Shown: positions 50,737 to 60,136, numbered from the stretch's first letter. The stretch: DNA of 64,000 nt from Boseongicola sp. H5 (GCA_020622165.1 JACNMN010000015.1:1-64000); one strand, 5' to 3'. Numbers and translations: made by a program. Notes: a model not told the origin generated them from the sequence alone.

Positions 50737-51549
50737 TCACGACCAGGCAAAAACGGTGGCCATTTCGTTGAGCAACGCGTCCGTCGGTATGTGACGGGCG
50801 CCTTTGACGACGTGCAGGGTGGCATTCGGCAAGCTGTCCGCCGAGCGGCGGGCGGCCTCGAATGGCACCATCGCATCGCCCTCGAAATGCCAGATTTCCA
50901 CCGGGCAGGCCACATCGTACGGGCCGAAGCCCCAGTCGCGGGCTTGCAGGCGCGCCTCGCGCGCCGGTCCGGCCGCATCATGGGCGAGGACGGCGTCGAG
51001 CGCCTTGGCCATACGGCCGCTCTCGACTTCTCCGCCCTGCCCGAGTTCAGCGACCGCGTTCTCGCAGAAGGTTCGGAACTCGACGCGAAGCTCCGCATCA
51101 CTCGCGTCGGCATAGCGCGCATAGGCCGCCTGCCCCTCCGTCGGATAGGCGTCGAGCACACCCGGCGCATGGAGGAACGGCACGCCGGACAGGATCGCGG
51201 CGCGCCCGACACGTTCCGGCAGGCCTGCCGCGCAGGCATAGGCGTAGCAGGCGCCGGCGGATATGCCCACGACATCGAACCGGCCTGTCACCCCAAGCGC
51301 TGTCAGCACGGGCGCGATCATGGCTGGCCAGTCGCTGAGCGCCGTCATCGCCATGGGCGGTGTCCAGCCATAGCCGGGCCGATCCAGCATGATCCACTCG
51401 ACCCCGGCGATCTCGCCAAGCTTGTCCCAGATGGGATCGAACTCGGCATCGCCGACCAGTCCGTGATGCATAAGCACGGGATGCCCGCCCGGGCGGCCCG
51501 CCCGGCCATGACCCCATATGGCGCCGTCAGGCAGGGTAAGTGTAATCAC
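50737..51549 (-). CDS. Alpha/beta hydrolase
   Basis: A 270-aa alpha/beta-hydrolase fold enzyme. The oxyanion region MHHGLVGDAEF, the nucleophile elbow VGISAGACYA (serine) and the C-terminal VKGARHIPTD (catalytic histidine) are all present; the acid is probably in IWHFEGDAMVPFE. It may be an esterase or a C-C hydrolase; the substrate is unknown. It is divergent from an MFS transporter gene, with about 410 bases between them. Confidence 0.85.
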   Translation of the reverse strand: MITLTLPDGAIWGHGRAGRPGGHPVLMHHGLVGDAEFDPIWDKLGEIAGVEWIMLDRPGYGWTPPMAMTALSDWPAMIAPVLTALGVTGRFDVVGISAGACYAYACAAGLPERVGRAAILSGVPFLHAPGVLDAYPTEGQAAYARYADASDAELRVEFRTFCENAVAELGQGGEVESGRMAKALDAVLAHDAAGPAREARLQARDWGFGPYDVACPVEIWHFEGDAMVPFEAARRSADSLPNATLHVVKGARHIPTDALLNEMATVFAWS

Positions 51550-51963
51550 TGCGCCTCTCCTTACGGTGTCCGGATCCGACTGTCGACGCAGGGGTCAGCC
51601 CCCGGCGTTCTGCCAGTCAACCTGCTCGTCGCCTTACCGATATCCGCCGATAATGCAATTGACAATCATTTGCAACTGTGCGCGAGTCCATTTCATGACA
51701 TTTGTCGACCGGCAGGTCGACGGTCGCGCACCTCACGAAGGAGAGATCGCCCGCGCCATGCCCGATTCATCGCCGTTTCGTCCAACTGGTGTCCTAGCGT
51801 GGTCCGCGAGTGCCGCACCGCCTTCTGCGCGTTGCCCGATTGCGGATGTCAAGGCGCACGGATGCCCGCGTCCTGGAAACAGGAGCGAGACGCGTTCCTC
51901 ATCGATCCGGCGCAGAGGGCTGACGCATCTCGCATGCGCAGATCGCTACAGGGGGCGCAACCG
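51550..51963. promoter_or_regulatory. Divergent intergenic region with a Fur-like box and a hairpin
   Basis: No gene is seen. TGCAATTGACAATCATTTGCA (written as arms TGCAA and TTGCA around GACAATCA) at 51654-51674 resembles a Fur-type iron box. A 7-bp hairpin GTCGACC-GGCA-GGTCGAC follows at 51704-51721. An AAGGAG at 51737 precedes only short, motif-free frames. If the box is real the flanking genes may be iron-controlled. Confidence 0.4.
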
Positions 51964-53163
51964 ATGAGAATCAACCGCGCCAAGGCCTATCTCTTCACCG
52001 GTCTCCTGGCCGCTTATGCCGGGCTGATGCTGGCGAACCCGGTCTTCCCGCCACTAGCGCGGGAACTGGGCCTGACCGAAGTCCAAGCCGGCATGATCAT
52101 ATCTTCGGCGGCGCTCGTTTTTGCGTTGGGCAGCCCATTCTGGGGCTGGCTCAGCGACCGGACCGGCCGCAAGCCGGTGTTCGTCATCGGCCTCACCGGC
52201 ATCGCCGTCAGCTTCCTGCTGTTCGCCGGGGCGGGCCATCTGGGATTGACCGGCGTTCTGACGGGCACCGCTCTGCTGGCTGCGCTGTTCGCGGCCCGGG
52301 TCATCTTGGGCGGGCTGGTCGGCGCGGTTCCGGTATCCGCCCAGGCTTACATGGCCGATATCACCGCCACCTCCGACCGCAGCGCCGGCATGGCGCTCGT
52401 CGGCGCCGCCAATGGGTTGGGCACGCTCCTCGGACCGGCATTGGCGGTCTTTCTCGTCACCTTCGGTCTGCTCGTACCGTTCTATACCGGTTCGGCGATC
52501 GCCCTCCTGGCCGCGCTCGCGCTCGGCGTCCTCATGCCCCCGAGCCCGCGGCGGCAGAGAATGGAACAACCGCCCAGGATCATGCCGTGGGATCCCAGGG
52601 TATGGCCGTTCCTGTTTCTTGGCTTCGCAACGGTCACGGTCATCGTCCTTTTGCAGATCACGCTCGGCTTCTATCTGATCGATCGCTTTTCCCTGACACC
52701 GGTCGATGCGGCTCGGACGGCCGCGATCGGGTTCGTGGTGGTCGGCGTCGCCCTGGCCGTCGTACAGGGCCTCTTCGTCACCCGGTTCAAGTGGTGGCCC
52801 CGGACGCTCCTCCGGGCCGGCGCGCCGATCATGGGGCTGGGGCTGATCGGCGCGGTCCTGGCACCGAGCCTTCCGCTCTTGATTGCGGCCTTCGCGGTTA
52901 TGGGGGTGGCCGGCGGTCTGCTCTTCCCGGGCTTCACCTCCGGGGCAAGCCTAGCGGTCGCCGAGGACGAGCAAGGCGCGATCGCCGGACTGAATAGCGC
53001 CACCAATGGCGCAGGTGCGGTTATTGGACCCTTGATTGGAACAGGGCTTTATCAGGCGCAGATCACCGCACCTTATATTGCGAGCGCGACCCTCTTCGTC
53101 ATCCTCATCGTCTTCGTCTGGACCCATCCGAGCGTAAAGCGCGCCACTGCGCAGCACACCTGA
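51964..53163 (+). CDS. MFS transporter
   Basis: A 399-aa major facilitator with 12 predicted segments. GWLSDRTGRKPVFVIG after segment two is the MFS signature; AGLNSATNGAGAVIGPLIG near the C-terminus is typical of multidrug or siderophore exporters. The upstream Fur-like site suggests a role with a siderophore or metal chelate, but no such biosynthesis gene is nearby. The ATG at 51964 is used although the frame stays open far upstream through unrelated DNA. Confidence 0.88.
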   Translation: MRINRAKAYLFTGLLAAYAGLMLANPVFPPLARELGLTEVQAGMIISSAALVFALGSPFWGWLSDRTGRKPVFVIGLTGIAVSFLLFAGAGHLGLTGVLTGTALLAALFAARVILGGLVGAVPVSAQAYMADITATSDRSAGMALVGAANGLGTLLGPALAVFLVTFGLLVPFYTGSAIALLAALALGVLMPPSPRRQRMEQPPRIMPWDPRVWPFLFLGFATVTVIVLLQITLGFYLIDRFSLTPVDAARTAAIGFVVVGVALAVVQGLFVTRFKWWPRTLLRAGAPIMGLGLIGAVLAPSLPLLIAAFAVMGVAGGLLFPGFTSGASLAVAEDEQGAIAGLNSATNGAGAVIGPLIGTGLYQAQITAPYIASATLFVILIVFVWTHPSVKRATAQHT

Positions 53164-53644
53164 GAGGCCCCGACACCCATCGGCGCGCCTTCCCCGCGAT
53201 GCGGATTGTCGAAACACTCTCATCCGCATCAGAGCCAACCGACAATGCGCTCCCCCTCAATGCAAATCGATGCCGTCCTGATCGATAGACAAAGCATCGA
53301 GCTCCTTGATGAAAACTGTAGCGCAGCGAACTGCACGGTGACTTGCAAAAGAGCGGTGGCGCATATGAAATTCGAAACTGGGGCACAGCACGATCCGTTT
53401 GGTGGCGACACCGGTCCAGCACACCGCGACAACCCATTTGCTTACGCCAAATTGCCGCGTAAGCACCAAGCTATCGGACGCTCCCTGAGCTAAAATAATA
53501 ATTTACATGAAAAAATGGCGCGCCATTTCAGTTCGGTCCGTTCCGGGCACATGGGTTACAGATTATTCGCGAGACATAGGTAACGCATTTTTACCGAAGG
53601 GGTCTTCGATAGCCGCCCGCACAGGGCCATGGAGCCACCCCATG
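53164..53644. other. Gene-free stretch between converging MFS genes
   Basis: No gene is recognised in these 481 bases between two convergent transporter genes. Part of it (53490-53560) is AT-rich relative to its surroundings. No clear terminator hairpin with a T-run is present. Confidence 0.4.
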
Positions 53645-54823
53645 TCAATTTGAGGCTCGCCCCTGGTTGGGTCGGCTACACACATAAAATGCCAGGCCTG
53701 CTAGCGAGAGAATGCCGATCGCTCCTAAGGTGATGAAGCCTGTGCCCCCCTCGTCCCCGGCGGTGATGACACCGACATACGCGCCCAGGCCAGCGCCCAC
53801 ACCCGCGCTCGCCTTGAACGCACCGAAATAGGCCGTCGCCGATCGGCCTTCCGCATGGCGGGCGGTCAGGATCTGTCCAGCGAGCATGACGAAGGACTCG
53901 CCGACCGAGAACACCGCGACAAACGCCAGCAGCACCCAGAGCTCGCCCACCATCGCCGTCCCGGCGATGGATGCGAAGGCCAGCAGCAATCCGATCCCCA
54001 AGATGCGGAGCGTTCGGTCGCGCGCGACCCATGGCCCAAGGCAGGCAAGCGCGACGATCCCGGCCAGGCCATTGATGACCAAGATCGAATTGGCCCAGGC
54101 CGGTGCATCGCCCAGGCGGGCGGCGAGGAGCGGAAAGGCGGCGAAGAGCTGGGCGAACACCGCCCAGAAGGGCAGGAGGGAGACGCAGAGAACGACGAAG
54201 CGCCGGTCGCGGAGCATCGGCATCACGATCCCCTCGGCGTGGTCCATCGCAGGCGCACGAAGCAGATCGGACCGCACGGCCGTGCAGCCGAGGCCAAGCG
54301 CCACCAGTGCCGCGCCCGCGACGAAGAAGGCCGCTTCCGCGCTCCACCAGGCCAGAGCCGCGCCGCTGAGAGGGCCAAGCACGCAGCCGAGGTTGAGGGC
54401 CTGGTCGTTCAGGACCAGAAGCCGGTCACGCTGCGCGCGCGCTTGCCGGCCGATCACCCCGTACAGGCTGACCTCGTAGACGGCCTGACCGAGACCGAGT
54501 AACGCAGCGGCCGCCAGCGCCCCAACGCCCTGCGCCGCGAGTGGCAGGACCATGAAGGCAAGACCTCGAAGGCAGAGTCCGACGCTGACGCCGTGCCAGG
54601 GGCCCAGCCGGTCCACGGCGGGCGCGAGAAACACCGGGCCGATCCGGGAGAGGGCGAAGTAGATCGCCAGCGCCGTCCCCGCGACCGCCGCGCCTCCCTC
54701 CACGCGCTGCGTGACCAGGATCGCGAGCATCGGCATGGCCGCGAAATGCGCGCCGTTCATTGCCGCCTGAAGGGCTGCGACCCCTTTCAAGGGTCGCGGT
54801 AGGGCATCGGCACGGTCTGACAT
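53645..54823 (-). CDS. MFS transporter (second)
   Basis: A 392-aa membrane protein with 12 predicted segments; MNGAHFAAMPMLAILVTQRV opens segment one, and RLGPWHGVSVGLCLRGLAFM, in pieces, resembles drug-export MFS proteins. It is divergent from a LysR regulator 52 bases away that probably controls it. There is no recognisable substrate signature. Confidence 0.87.
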   Translation of the reverse strand: MSDRADALPRPLKGVAALQAAMNGAHFAAMPMLAILVTQRVEGGAAVAGTALAIYFALSRIGPVFLAPAVDRLGPWHGVSVGLCLRGLAFMVLPLAAQGVGALAAAALLGLGQAVYEVSLYGVIGRQARAQRDRLLVLNDQALNLGCVLGPLSGAALAWWSAEAAFFVAGAALVALGLGCTAVRSDLLRAPAMDHAEGIVMPMLRDRRFVVLCVSLLPFWAVFAQLFAAFPLLAARLGDAPAWANSILVINGLAGIVALACLGPWVARDRTLRILGIGLLLAFASIAGTAMVGELWVLLAFVAVFSVGESFVMLAGQILTARHAEGRSATAYFGAFKASAGVGAGLGAYVGVITAGDEGGTGFITLGAIGILSLAGLAFYVCSRPNQGRASN

Positions 54824-54875
54824 CGCGGGCTCCTGGGACTTGCGCGAAGCCTAGCTGCCTGCGATACTGTCCGAT

Positions 54876-55799
54876 ATGGAAACTTCATCACCTAAGTGTG
54901 CTCCGAACGGATACATCGACGCGCCGCCGTCCATTCGCCACGTGTTGCGCTCGGATGCGATGCGTGTCGTGCTCGCCGTGGCGGAGATGGGTTCGGTGCG
55001 CGCGGCCGCCGATGCGGTTGGCCTGACGCCATCGGCTGTCAGCAAGCATGTCCGGCGTGTCGAGGATCAGCTCGGACGGGAGCTGTTCCTGCGCTCCCGC
55101 GCGGGTCTCGCACCGAATGCCGAGGGCGAGGCCATTGCCGGGTTCGCCCGCAGGTTCCTGGCTCTGGCCGGTGAGATGGGCGCGCGATTTGGCCGTGAGC
55201 TCGTTGCGGGCCGGGTGCGGCTCGGCATCACCGACGATGTTGGCCTCGCGCGGATGCCCGAGCTGATTCGACGCTGCACCGCGATCCATCCCGGGCTGCG
55301 GATCGAGCTGACGGTCGCGCACTCTTCGGAACTGCGCGACCTGATGGCGGCAAGGTCGCTGGACCTGGCAATCCTGTCTGATGGTGGCTTCGTGCTGCCG
55401 AACGACGCGATCCCCCTCGGCAGGGTCCCGCTCGTGTGGATTGCCCGTCCCGGCTGGCGCGACGAGGGCGGTGCACTTTCCGTAGCCGTGTCCGAGGAAG
55501 GATGCCGCTGGCGGGCAGCCGCGCTCGCGGCTCTGCGCAGCGCTGGCCGCCCCTTCGACATCCGCTGCACGAGCAAGGCCATGAGCGGGCAGCAATCAGC
55601 CGTCCGTGTGGGCTTGTCGGTCGCGCCCGTCCCCGCTTCGGTGGCGTCCGCCGATGGTGGGGTCGAGATCGTCGGGGCGGGCCTGCCGCGTCTGCCGGAT
55701 TGCTGTCTCGGTCTGATTGGCGATGTACAGGCAAACCGCGCCGTGAAGAGCACTGCCGACGAGATCAAGCACGTTTTTGGAATGAGGGCCACCGCGTGA
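54876..55799 (+). CDS. LysR-family regulator coupled to a BKACE gene
   Basis: A 307-aa LTTR with HTH MGSVRAAADAVGLTPSAVSKHVRRVE, given as SVRAAADAVGLTPSAVS, and a full co-inducer domain. It is divergent from an MFS gene and its stop overlaps the next start (GTGA), so it forms an operon with the second BKACE. LysR proteins generally sense a pathway intermediate; here a beta-keto acid is a reasonable guess. Confidence 0.87.
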   Translation: METSSPKCAPNGYIDAPPSIRHVLRSDAMRVVLAVAEMGSVRAAADAVGLTPSAVSKHVRRVEDQLGRELFLRSRAGLAPNAEGEAIAGFARRFLALAGEMGARFGRELVAGRVRLGITDDVGLARMPELIRRCTAIHPGLRIELTVAHSSELRDLMAARSLDLAILSDGGFVLPNDAIPLGRVPLVWIARPGWRDEGGALSVAVSEEGCRWRAAALAALRSAGRPFDIRCTSKAMSGQQSAVRVGLSVAPVPASVASADGGVEIVGAGLPRLPDCCLGLIGDVQANRAVKSTADEIKHVFGMRATA

Positions 55800-56524
55800 T
55801 AGTCCAAGGGTGCCTGAACGGTGCACGGGCAAACGATTACCACGATGCGCTGCCAATCACCGTCGAGGAGATCGCAGTGGATGGCGCGCGCTGCTGCGCA
55901 GCCGGCGCGGCGGAACTGCACGTCCATCCCCGCGGGCCCGATGGTCGGGAAAGCCTCGCTTCGGTGGACGATGCGGTGCGCGCCCTTCGAATGGCTTGCC
56001 CCGGTACGTTGATCGGGGTCTCGACTGGCGCGTGGATAGAGGGTGACGCGGCCAGGACCCACGCGCAAATCGCCGCATGGCGCGTGCTCCCTGACCACGC
56101 GTCGGTGAACCTTGCGGAGCCGGACGCGCCGGCCATGATGGCTCTGCTCGATCACATGGGGATCAGGATCGAGGCAGGTCTTGCGACCGTCGCCGACGCC
56201 GAGCGGTTCGCAACACTTCCCGAACGGTCCCGCGTTCTACGCGTCCTCATCGAGATCGAAGAGCAGAACACAGACGACGGCGACAAGGTCGTGGCGGGCA
56301 TCCGCCGGGTGTTGGACCATGTCGATGCAAGACGGCCCATCCTGCTCCATGGTGTCGACGCGGCCGTGTGGTACTTCGTCGAGCGCGCAAGGGAATGGCG
56401 GTGGTCGACGCGGATCGGGCTTGAGGATGGCTATTTGCGGCGGGATGGCAGCCATGCTGCGAACAATGCCGAACTCGTGCGCGAAGCAGTGACACTGTAT
56501 CGGAGCGGTGAGCCGGGTCGATAG
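55796..56524 (+). CDS. Second BKACE-family protein (DUF849), short form
   Basis: A 242-aa BKACE. VQGCLNGARANDYHDALPIT at the start, in pieces, is the family opening; His42 and His44 (LHVHPRG) are the zinc ligands; VSTGAWIEGD, VNLAEPDAPAM and RIGLEDGYLRRDG complete the pattern. It is about 60 residues shorter than the BKACE at 48970 and belongs to another subgroup, so its substrate may differ. The start is a GTG overlapping the LysR stop. The next bases downstream are a decayed insertion sequence. Confidence 0.85.
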   Translation: MIVQGCLNGARANDYHDALPITVEEIAVDGARCCAAGAAELHVHPRGPDGRESLASVDDAVRALRMACPGTLIGVSTGAWIEGDAARTHAQIAAWRVLPDHASVNLAEPDAPAMMALLDHMGIRIEAGLATVADAERFATLPERSRVLRVLIEIEEQNTDDGDKVVAGIRRVLDHVDARRPILLHGVDAAVWYFVERAREWRWSTRIGLEDGYLRRDGSHAANNAELVREAVTLYRSGEPGR

Positions 56525-56540
56525 AGCTGACGGGCGGGCC

Positions 56541-56820
56541 TCAGAAGTTTCCCGATGCGGTTTGCCAAAGGATCAGCTTCTTGAGCGTGAGGTCCGACAC
56601 GGCCTCCCGGGAGCCGCTCATTCTCCTTTTCCAACTCCTTCAGCCGCTTCACCTCATTCGTCACCAGCCCGCCATACACCTTGCGCCACCGATAGTAGGG
56701 GAACGGCGTCACGCCGGTCGCGCACACCGCCTCGGCAAGCGACCGGCCTTGCAATACCAAAGCGTCGACCTACCGCAGCTTGGCGACTATCTCTTCGAGG
56801 GTGAGCTTCTTCTGGGGCAT
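56541..56820 (-). pseudogene. IS3-type OrfA remnant with nonsense and frameshift
   Basis: The minus-strand frame MPQKKLTLEEIVAKLR, a TAG at 56772-56770, then VCATGVTPFPYYRWRKVYGG and ELEKENERL matches IS3-family OrfA. A +1-type shift after ENERL is needed to read the normal end (SDLTLKKLILWQ, TGA at 56543-56541). No OrfB is present. It is a dead fragment. Confidence 0.75.
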
Positions 56821-57025
56821 TCCTTCATCCTCCATCTGGCTTAAAAGCCTACTTCAGGGAGAACCACCTCTCAGAGGGCATGCCACTTTTGCTCCAAGCC
56901 GCAAAGCAGCGGGAACGACTTAGAATTCCCGGTCGCTCCTCGGAATGAGCTACTCCCCGGAATTCGGAGACTGACATAAGCGGCGATTTGCTGTCTGCTG
57001 GTCTTCGACAAGAAGCAGATCACAG

Positions 57026-57200
57026 ATGTCGCAACGCAAGCAGCATTCGCCGGAACTCAAGGCGAAGGTGGTTCTGGAAGCATTGAAGGGCGAGGAGACG
57101 ATATCGTAACTGGCAAGCCGGTTCGGTGTCCACCCGACGATGATCCATCAGTGAAACGGGCATTGCTTGAAGGCGCATCCGGCGTGTTCGAGCGTGGCGG
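57026..57200 (+). pseudogene. IS3-type (IS150-like) OrfA remnant
   Basis: MSQRKQHSPELKAKVVLEA, then EALKGEETIS, a TAA at 57107, LASRFGVHPTMIHQ, and after a one-base deletion (TGG to TGA at 57152) KRALLEGASGVFERGG. This is the N-terminal part of an IS3-family OrfA from a different subgroup than the one at 56541. It ends abruptly at a junction with a transporter fragment near 57200. Confidence 0.75.
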
Positions 57201-57435
57201 CGCTAATCGGGGCGGCCGAACCCCTGCTGATCCTGCTTCTGGCCTGGCTGCTCCTGAAGGAGCGGATAGGCCCGCCCATGCTTGGCCTTGCCGCCATGGC
57301 CACGCTCGGCATTGTCTTCGTGATCGCGCCGGATGCGGACGCGTTTTCCGGACAAGGTTCGCTTGCTGGCGATGCGCTCATCCTCGCGGGGGCCTTCTTT
57401 GCGGCGCTTTGGCTCAGGGCGATGACCGGGCTCGC
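57201..57435 (+). pseudogene. EamA transporter fragment
   Basis: An internal piece of an EamA/DMT transporter: AAEPLLILLLAWLLLKERIG and APDADAFSGQ then GDALILAGAFFAALWL. Both ends are missing; the left joins an IS3 remnant and the right joins the end of the oxidoreductase gene. The gene cannot be functional. Confidence 0.7.
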
Positions 57436-57453
57436 AGGTAGCTCTTCCCATGA

Positions 57454-58449
57454 TCAAAACGCTTGAAGGTCGAGCAGCGGCTTGGCGCGGCCCGGTCGTG
57501 CAAAGGCAATCAACGCCTGACGCCACTGGCGGGCGGCGAACACTTGGCCGGCTGGAACCTCGACATGCCGCAGGAGCGGCCAGACGCGGCCGAACATCCC
57601 CTGCCATGCGCCGACCGACATGCCGGCAAGTGCATCGCGAAGGTGGAACCGGCAATGGCGGGCACAACTTCCTGCGAAGGCGATCGGCTCGCCGGACAAC
57701 AGCCCATAGGAGACGAAGACGGTGGCGGCGCGCATGGACTTCAGAACCTCGGTTCCGACCGGGCCGCCCAGCGCATCAAAGGTGATGTCGGCGCGTTCCG
57801 CAGCGCGGGTGACGGCTCGGGCATCGCTGAGACCGACCGGCTCGATACCGAGCGCCTCAAGACGCGGCGCACGCTCAAGTGAGCGGTAGATGCCAATGAC
57901 ATGTTTGGCACCGTGCTCGCGTGCGAGCGCTCCCAGATAATCCGCACAGTTCGACCCTGCCCCCAACAGCAAAACCGTGCGCCCGGCAACGTCGCGCGCG
58001 TCCATCATGCACAAGGCCGCGAGCGGATTGATGTAGGCCCTTGCCGCCAGATGGTCGGGGACATAATCGGGCACACGGATGGCCAGATCCGCATCGCAGT
58101 CGACGATGCTTTGCCAGGTGCCTTCCCCGCGCAGCGGCAGGACCCGACGACCGATCCAATCGGCATGGTCCGGCGATGCGTCGACGACCTGCCCTACGCC
58201 CTCATACCCGCCAATGGCCGGCAGCGCGATACGATGCGGATAGGCCCCGGTGATCGGAATGAGGTCCGAAGGATTGATGGGGGCCAGCACCATCGCGACG
58301 CCAAGCATGTGTCGGCCACGGTCCTGCAGGGGGCGCTTGTCGATTTGGAGGACGCCCGCAGGGTCGCCGAAACGGCGATAGGTCAGGGCGCTGCGCCTAT
58401 CAGGACTCGTAGCCGTGCTGTCGTCAGCTCCGTTGATGATGGCCTCCAT
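57454..58449 (-). CDS. MDR-superfamily oxidoreductase (quinone oxidoreductase / enoyl reductase-like)
   Basis: A 331-aa medium-chain dehydrogenase without the zinc-binding cysteines of classical alcohol dehydrogenases. NPSDLIPITGAYPHR and PAIGGYEGVGQVV form the N-terminal domain; VLLLGAGSNCADYLGALAREHGA, in pieces, is the NADPH-binding Rossmann turn. This resembles trans-2-enoyl or quinone reductases of the MDR family. The substrate is unknown. It is divergent from the ABM/LysE pair with an AT-rich 270-base promoter region. Confidence 0.85.
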   Translation of the reverse strand: MEAIINGADDSTATSPDRRSALTYRRFGDPAGVLQIDKRPLQDRGRHMLGVAMVLAPINPSDLIPITGAYPHRIALPAIGGYEGVGQVVDASPDHADWIGRRVLPLRGEGTWQSIVDCDADLAIRVPDYVPDHLAARAYINPLAALCMMDARDVAGRTVLLLGAGSNCADYLGALAREHGAKHVIGIYRSLERAPRLEALGIEPVGLSDARAVTRAAERADITFDALGGPVGTEVLKSMRAATVFVSYGLLSGEPIAFAGSCARHCRFHLRDALAGMSVGAWQGMFGRVWPLLRHVEVPAGQVFAARQWRQALIAFARPGRAKPLLDLQAF

Positions 58450-58721
58450 TTCATAGGACGCTTATAAATACACTTTTAAAAGCTATCCTCCTTTTTCAGA
58501 GGCCGGCCATTGCGACTTAGGTCGTGAATCCTTCCCTTTTATGCCTTGAGAGCAAGCTGAACAAGGAGATTTTGTGCTGAAACTAACGCCCATTATGTCA
58601 TAGCTTCTGCTTGACGGTTGTGGGGCACATCTCTAAGATTAAATCTATATTGTATTAGTACACTATTGCTACACTACACGATGGTATGACAAGCCGTTCC
58701 TGCGCCCTTCGGGAGAAAGCC

Positions 58722-59063
58722 ATGCTGCAAGCAACCTTCATGTTCCGGCCCGGCCAGATCGACGCCGAGTTCGACGTGCTGAATGCGCAGATCAGCGCGC
58801 GCGCCGAACAGATCGACGGCTTTGTCGGAGAGGAGTCGTGGCGTTTTCCCAAAGGTGACCTCAGGCTCGCGGTCTACTACTGGTCCGACCGCGAAGGGCT
58901 TGATCGTTTCGTGCGCGATGCGGTGCATGTGAAGGCGAAGGGCCGTCAGTCGCAATGGTACAATGGTTATCATGTCATCGTCTCGCAGATTGTCTCAACC
59001 TATGGCGATGGCAAGCTGCCCCATGTGACCGGTGATTGGCGGCGGACGCGCCGAGCCCGATGA
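58722..59063 (+). CDS. ABM-domain-like small protein
   Basis: A 113-aa protein of the dimeric ferredoxin-like (ABM) type: MLQATFMFRPGQIDAEFDVL, in pieces, VGEESWRFPKGDLRLAVYYWSD and HVKAKGRQSQWYNGYHVIVSQI. It may be a small monooxygenase or ligand-binding protein. The ATG at 58722 is favoured over an upstream ATG (58686) because the fold begins there. It overlaps the LysE gene by ATGA, the mirror of the LysE-ABM pair at 22290-23265. Confidence 0.75.
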   Translation: MLQATFMFRPGQIDAEFDVLNAQISARAEQIDGFVGEESWRFPKGDLRLAVYYWSDREGLDRFVRDAVHVKAKGRQSQWYNGYHVIVSQIVSTYGDGKLPHVTGDWRRTRRAR

Positions 59064-59659
59064 GCGCCGAGATCTGGGCTGCATTCGCGCTTTTCGCGTT
59101 CGTTGCCGCGGCCACGCCCGGCCCCAACAACCTTCTTCTGTTAGGCTCGGGCCTGCGTGTGGGCGTGTGGCGCACTTTGCCTTTCATCGTTGGCATCAGC
59201 ATAGGGTTCTCAACGCTGTTGGTGGCGGTCGGCTATGGCCTCGGCCAGATGTTCGAGCGGTTTCCCGCGCTGCAGGTCGGCCTGCAGATCGTCGGCACGG
59301 CCTACTTCGTCTATCTGGCGTGGACGCTCTTTCGCTCCGGCCGGGCGGACAATGAGGGAAACCGGCGCGACCTCGATTTTTGGATGGGGGTCCTCTTTCA
59401 GGCCGTCAACCCGAAGGCGTGGTTGATGTGCATCACGGCGATCGCGCTTTATCTGCCATCGACCTGGTCGGCGGAAACGCTGGCCGTGATGGTCGCGACC
59501 TTCGTCGTTCTCGGATTTCCTGCCAACGTTGCCTGGGCGGGCGCCGGTCAGCTTTTGCGGCCGCTGGTCGCCAGCGAAGCGCGCATGCGGATTTTCAACG
59601 CGGTCATGGCCGCCTTGCTGATCCTGTCGATCGTACCCGTGTGGCTGTCCGTGCGGTGA
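59060..59659 (+). CDS. LysE/RhtB-family translocator (second)
   Basis: A 199-aa inner-membrane exporter: AAATPGPNNLLLLGSG at segment one and FQAVNPKAWLMCITAIA near residue 115 are LysE signatures; six segments are predicted. It starts inside the stop codon of the ABM-like gene (ATGA). It is clearly a different protein from the LysE at 22290 but shares its partner type. Confidence 0.88.
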   Translation: MSAEIWAAFALFAFVAAATPGPNNLLLLGSGLRVGVWRTLPFIVGISIGFSTLLVAVGYGLGQMFERFPALQVGLQIVGTAYFVYLAWTLFRSGRADNEGNRRDLDFWMGVLFQAVNPKAWLMCITAIALYLPSTWSAETLAVMVATFVVLGFPANVAWAGAGQLLRPLVASEARMRIFNAVMAALLILSIVPVWLSVR

Positions 59660-59767
59660 TGGGAAACGCGCCGCCTTTAGCTGTCCGGCGAAGTGCGATC
59701 TCCCCTCGCACTTCATCGAACGCCAGATGCTGGAAAACCACCTCGTCCACCACAGGAGCCTGTTGCC

Positions 59768-60136
59768 ATGCCTTTCCTGCGACTCACCGCCTACCCTGAA
59801 CCCTCATCGGAAATCGCCGCGAAGCTCGCCGTGGAACTGACGCGGCTGATGGCAGAGATCCTGCACAAGAAGGCCGAACTCACAGCGGTCCTGATCGAAG
59901 GAACGACAGGCACGTGGACAATCGGTGGAGAGGCCAGCGACCGTGCCTGCCACCTTGAGGTGAGCATCACGGCCGGTACGAACAGCGAGCAACAGAAAGC
60001 GGATTTCATCACCGAAGCCATGAGCGTTTTGAAAAAGCACGCCGGCCCGTTGCATGCCGCCTCTTACATCACGCTGCGCGAGATACCGGCGACGGACTGG
60101 GGTTATGATGGTCTGACGCAGGCCGCCCGGCGATGA
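59768..60136 (+). CDS. Tautomerase-superfamily protein
   Basis: A 122-aa protein that starts Met-Pro-Phe, leaving an N-terminal proline after Met removal, as used for catalysis in 4-oxalocrotonate tautomerase/MIF enzymes. VELTRLMAEILHKKAELTAVLIEG, in pieces, and LEVSITAGTNSEQQK fit the longer, MIF-like members. It may tautomerise an aromatic breakdown product. It follows the LysE gene by 108 bases and overlaps a small ORF by ATGA. Confidence 0.8.
   Translation: MPFLRLTAYPEPSSEIAAKLAVELTRLMAEILHKKAELTAVLIEGTTGTWTIGGEASDRACHLEVSITAGTNSEQQKADFITEAMSVLKKHAGPLHAASYITLREIPATDWGYDGLTQAARR

Noticed and set aside
50581-53163. An 860-codon open frame on the plus strand
   Set aside because: It is an accident of high GC: it begins in an IS481 remnant, runs antisense through an alpha/beta hydrolase gene and only then enters the MFS gene, which has its own start at 51964.
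53206-53493. A 95-codon frame between the MFS genes
   Set aside because: No motif, no ribosome-binding site, and equally long frames on the other strand; treated as non-coding.
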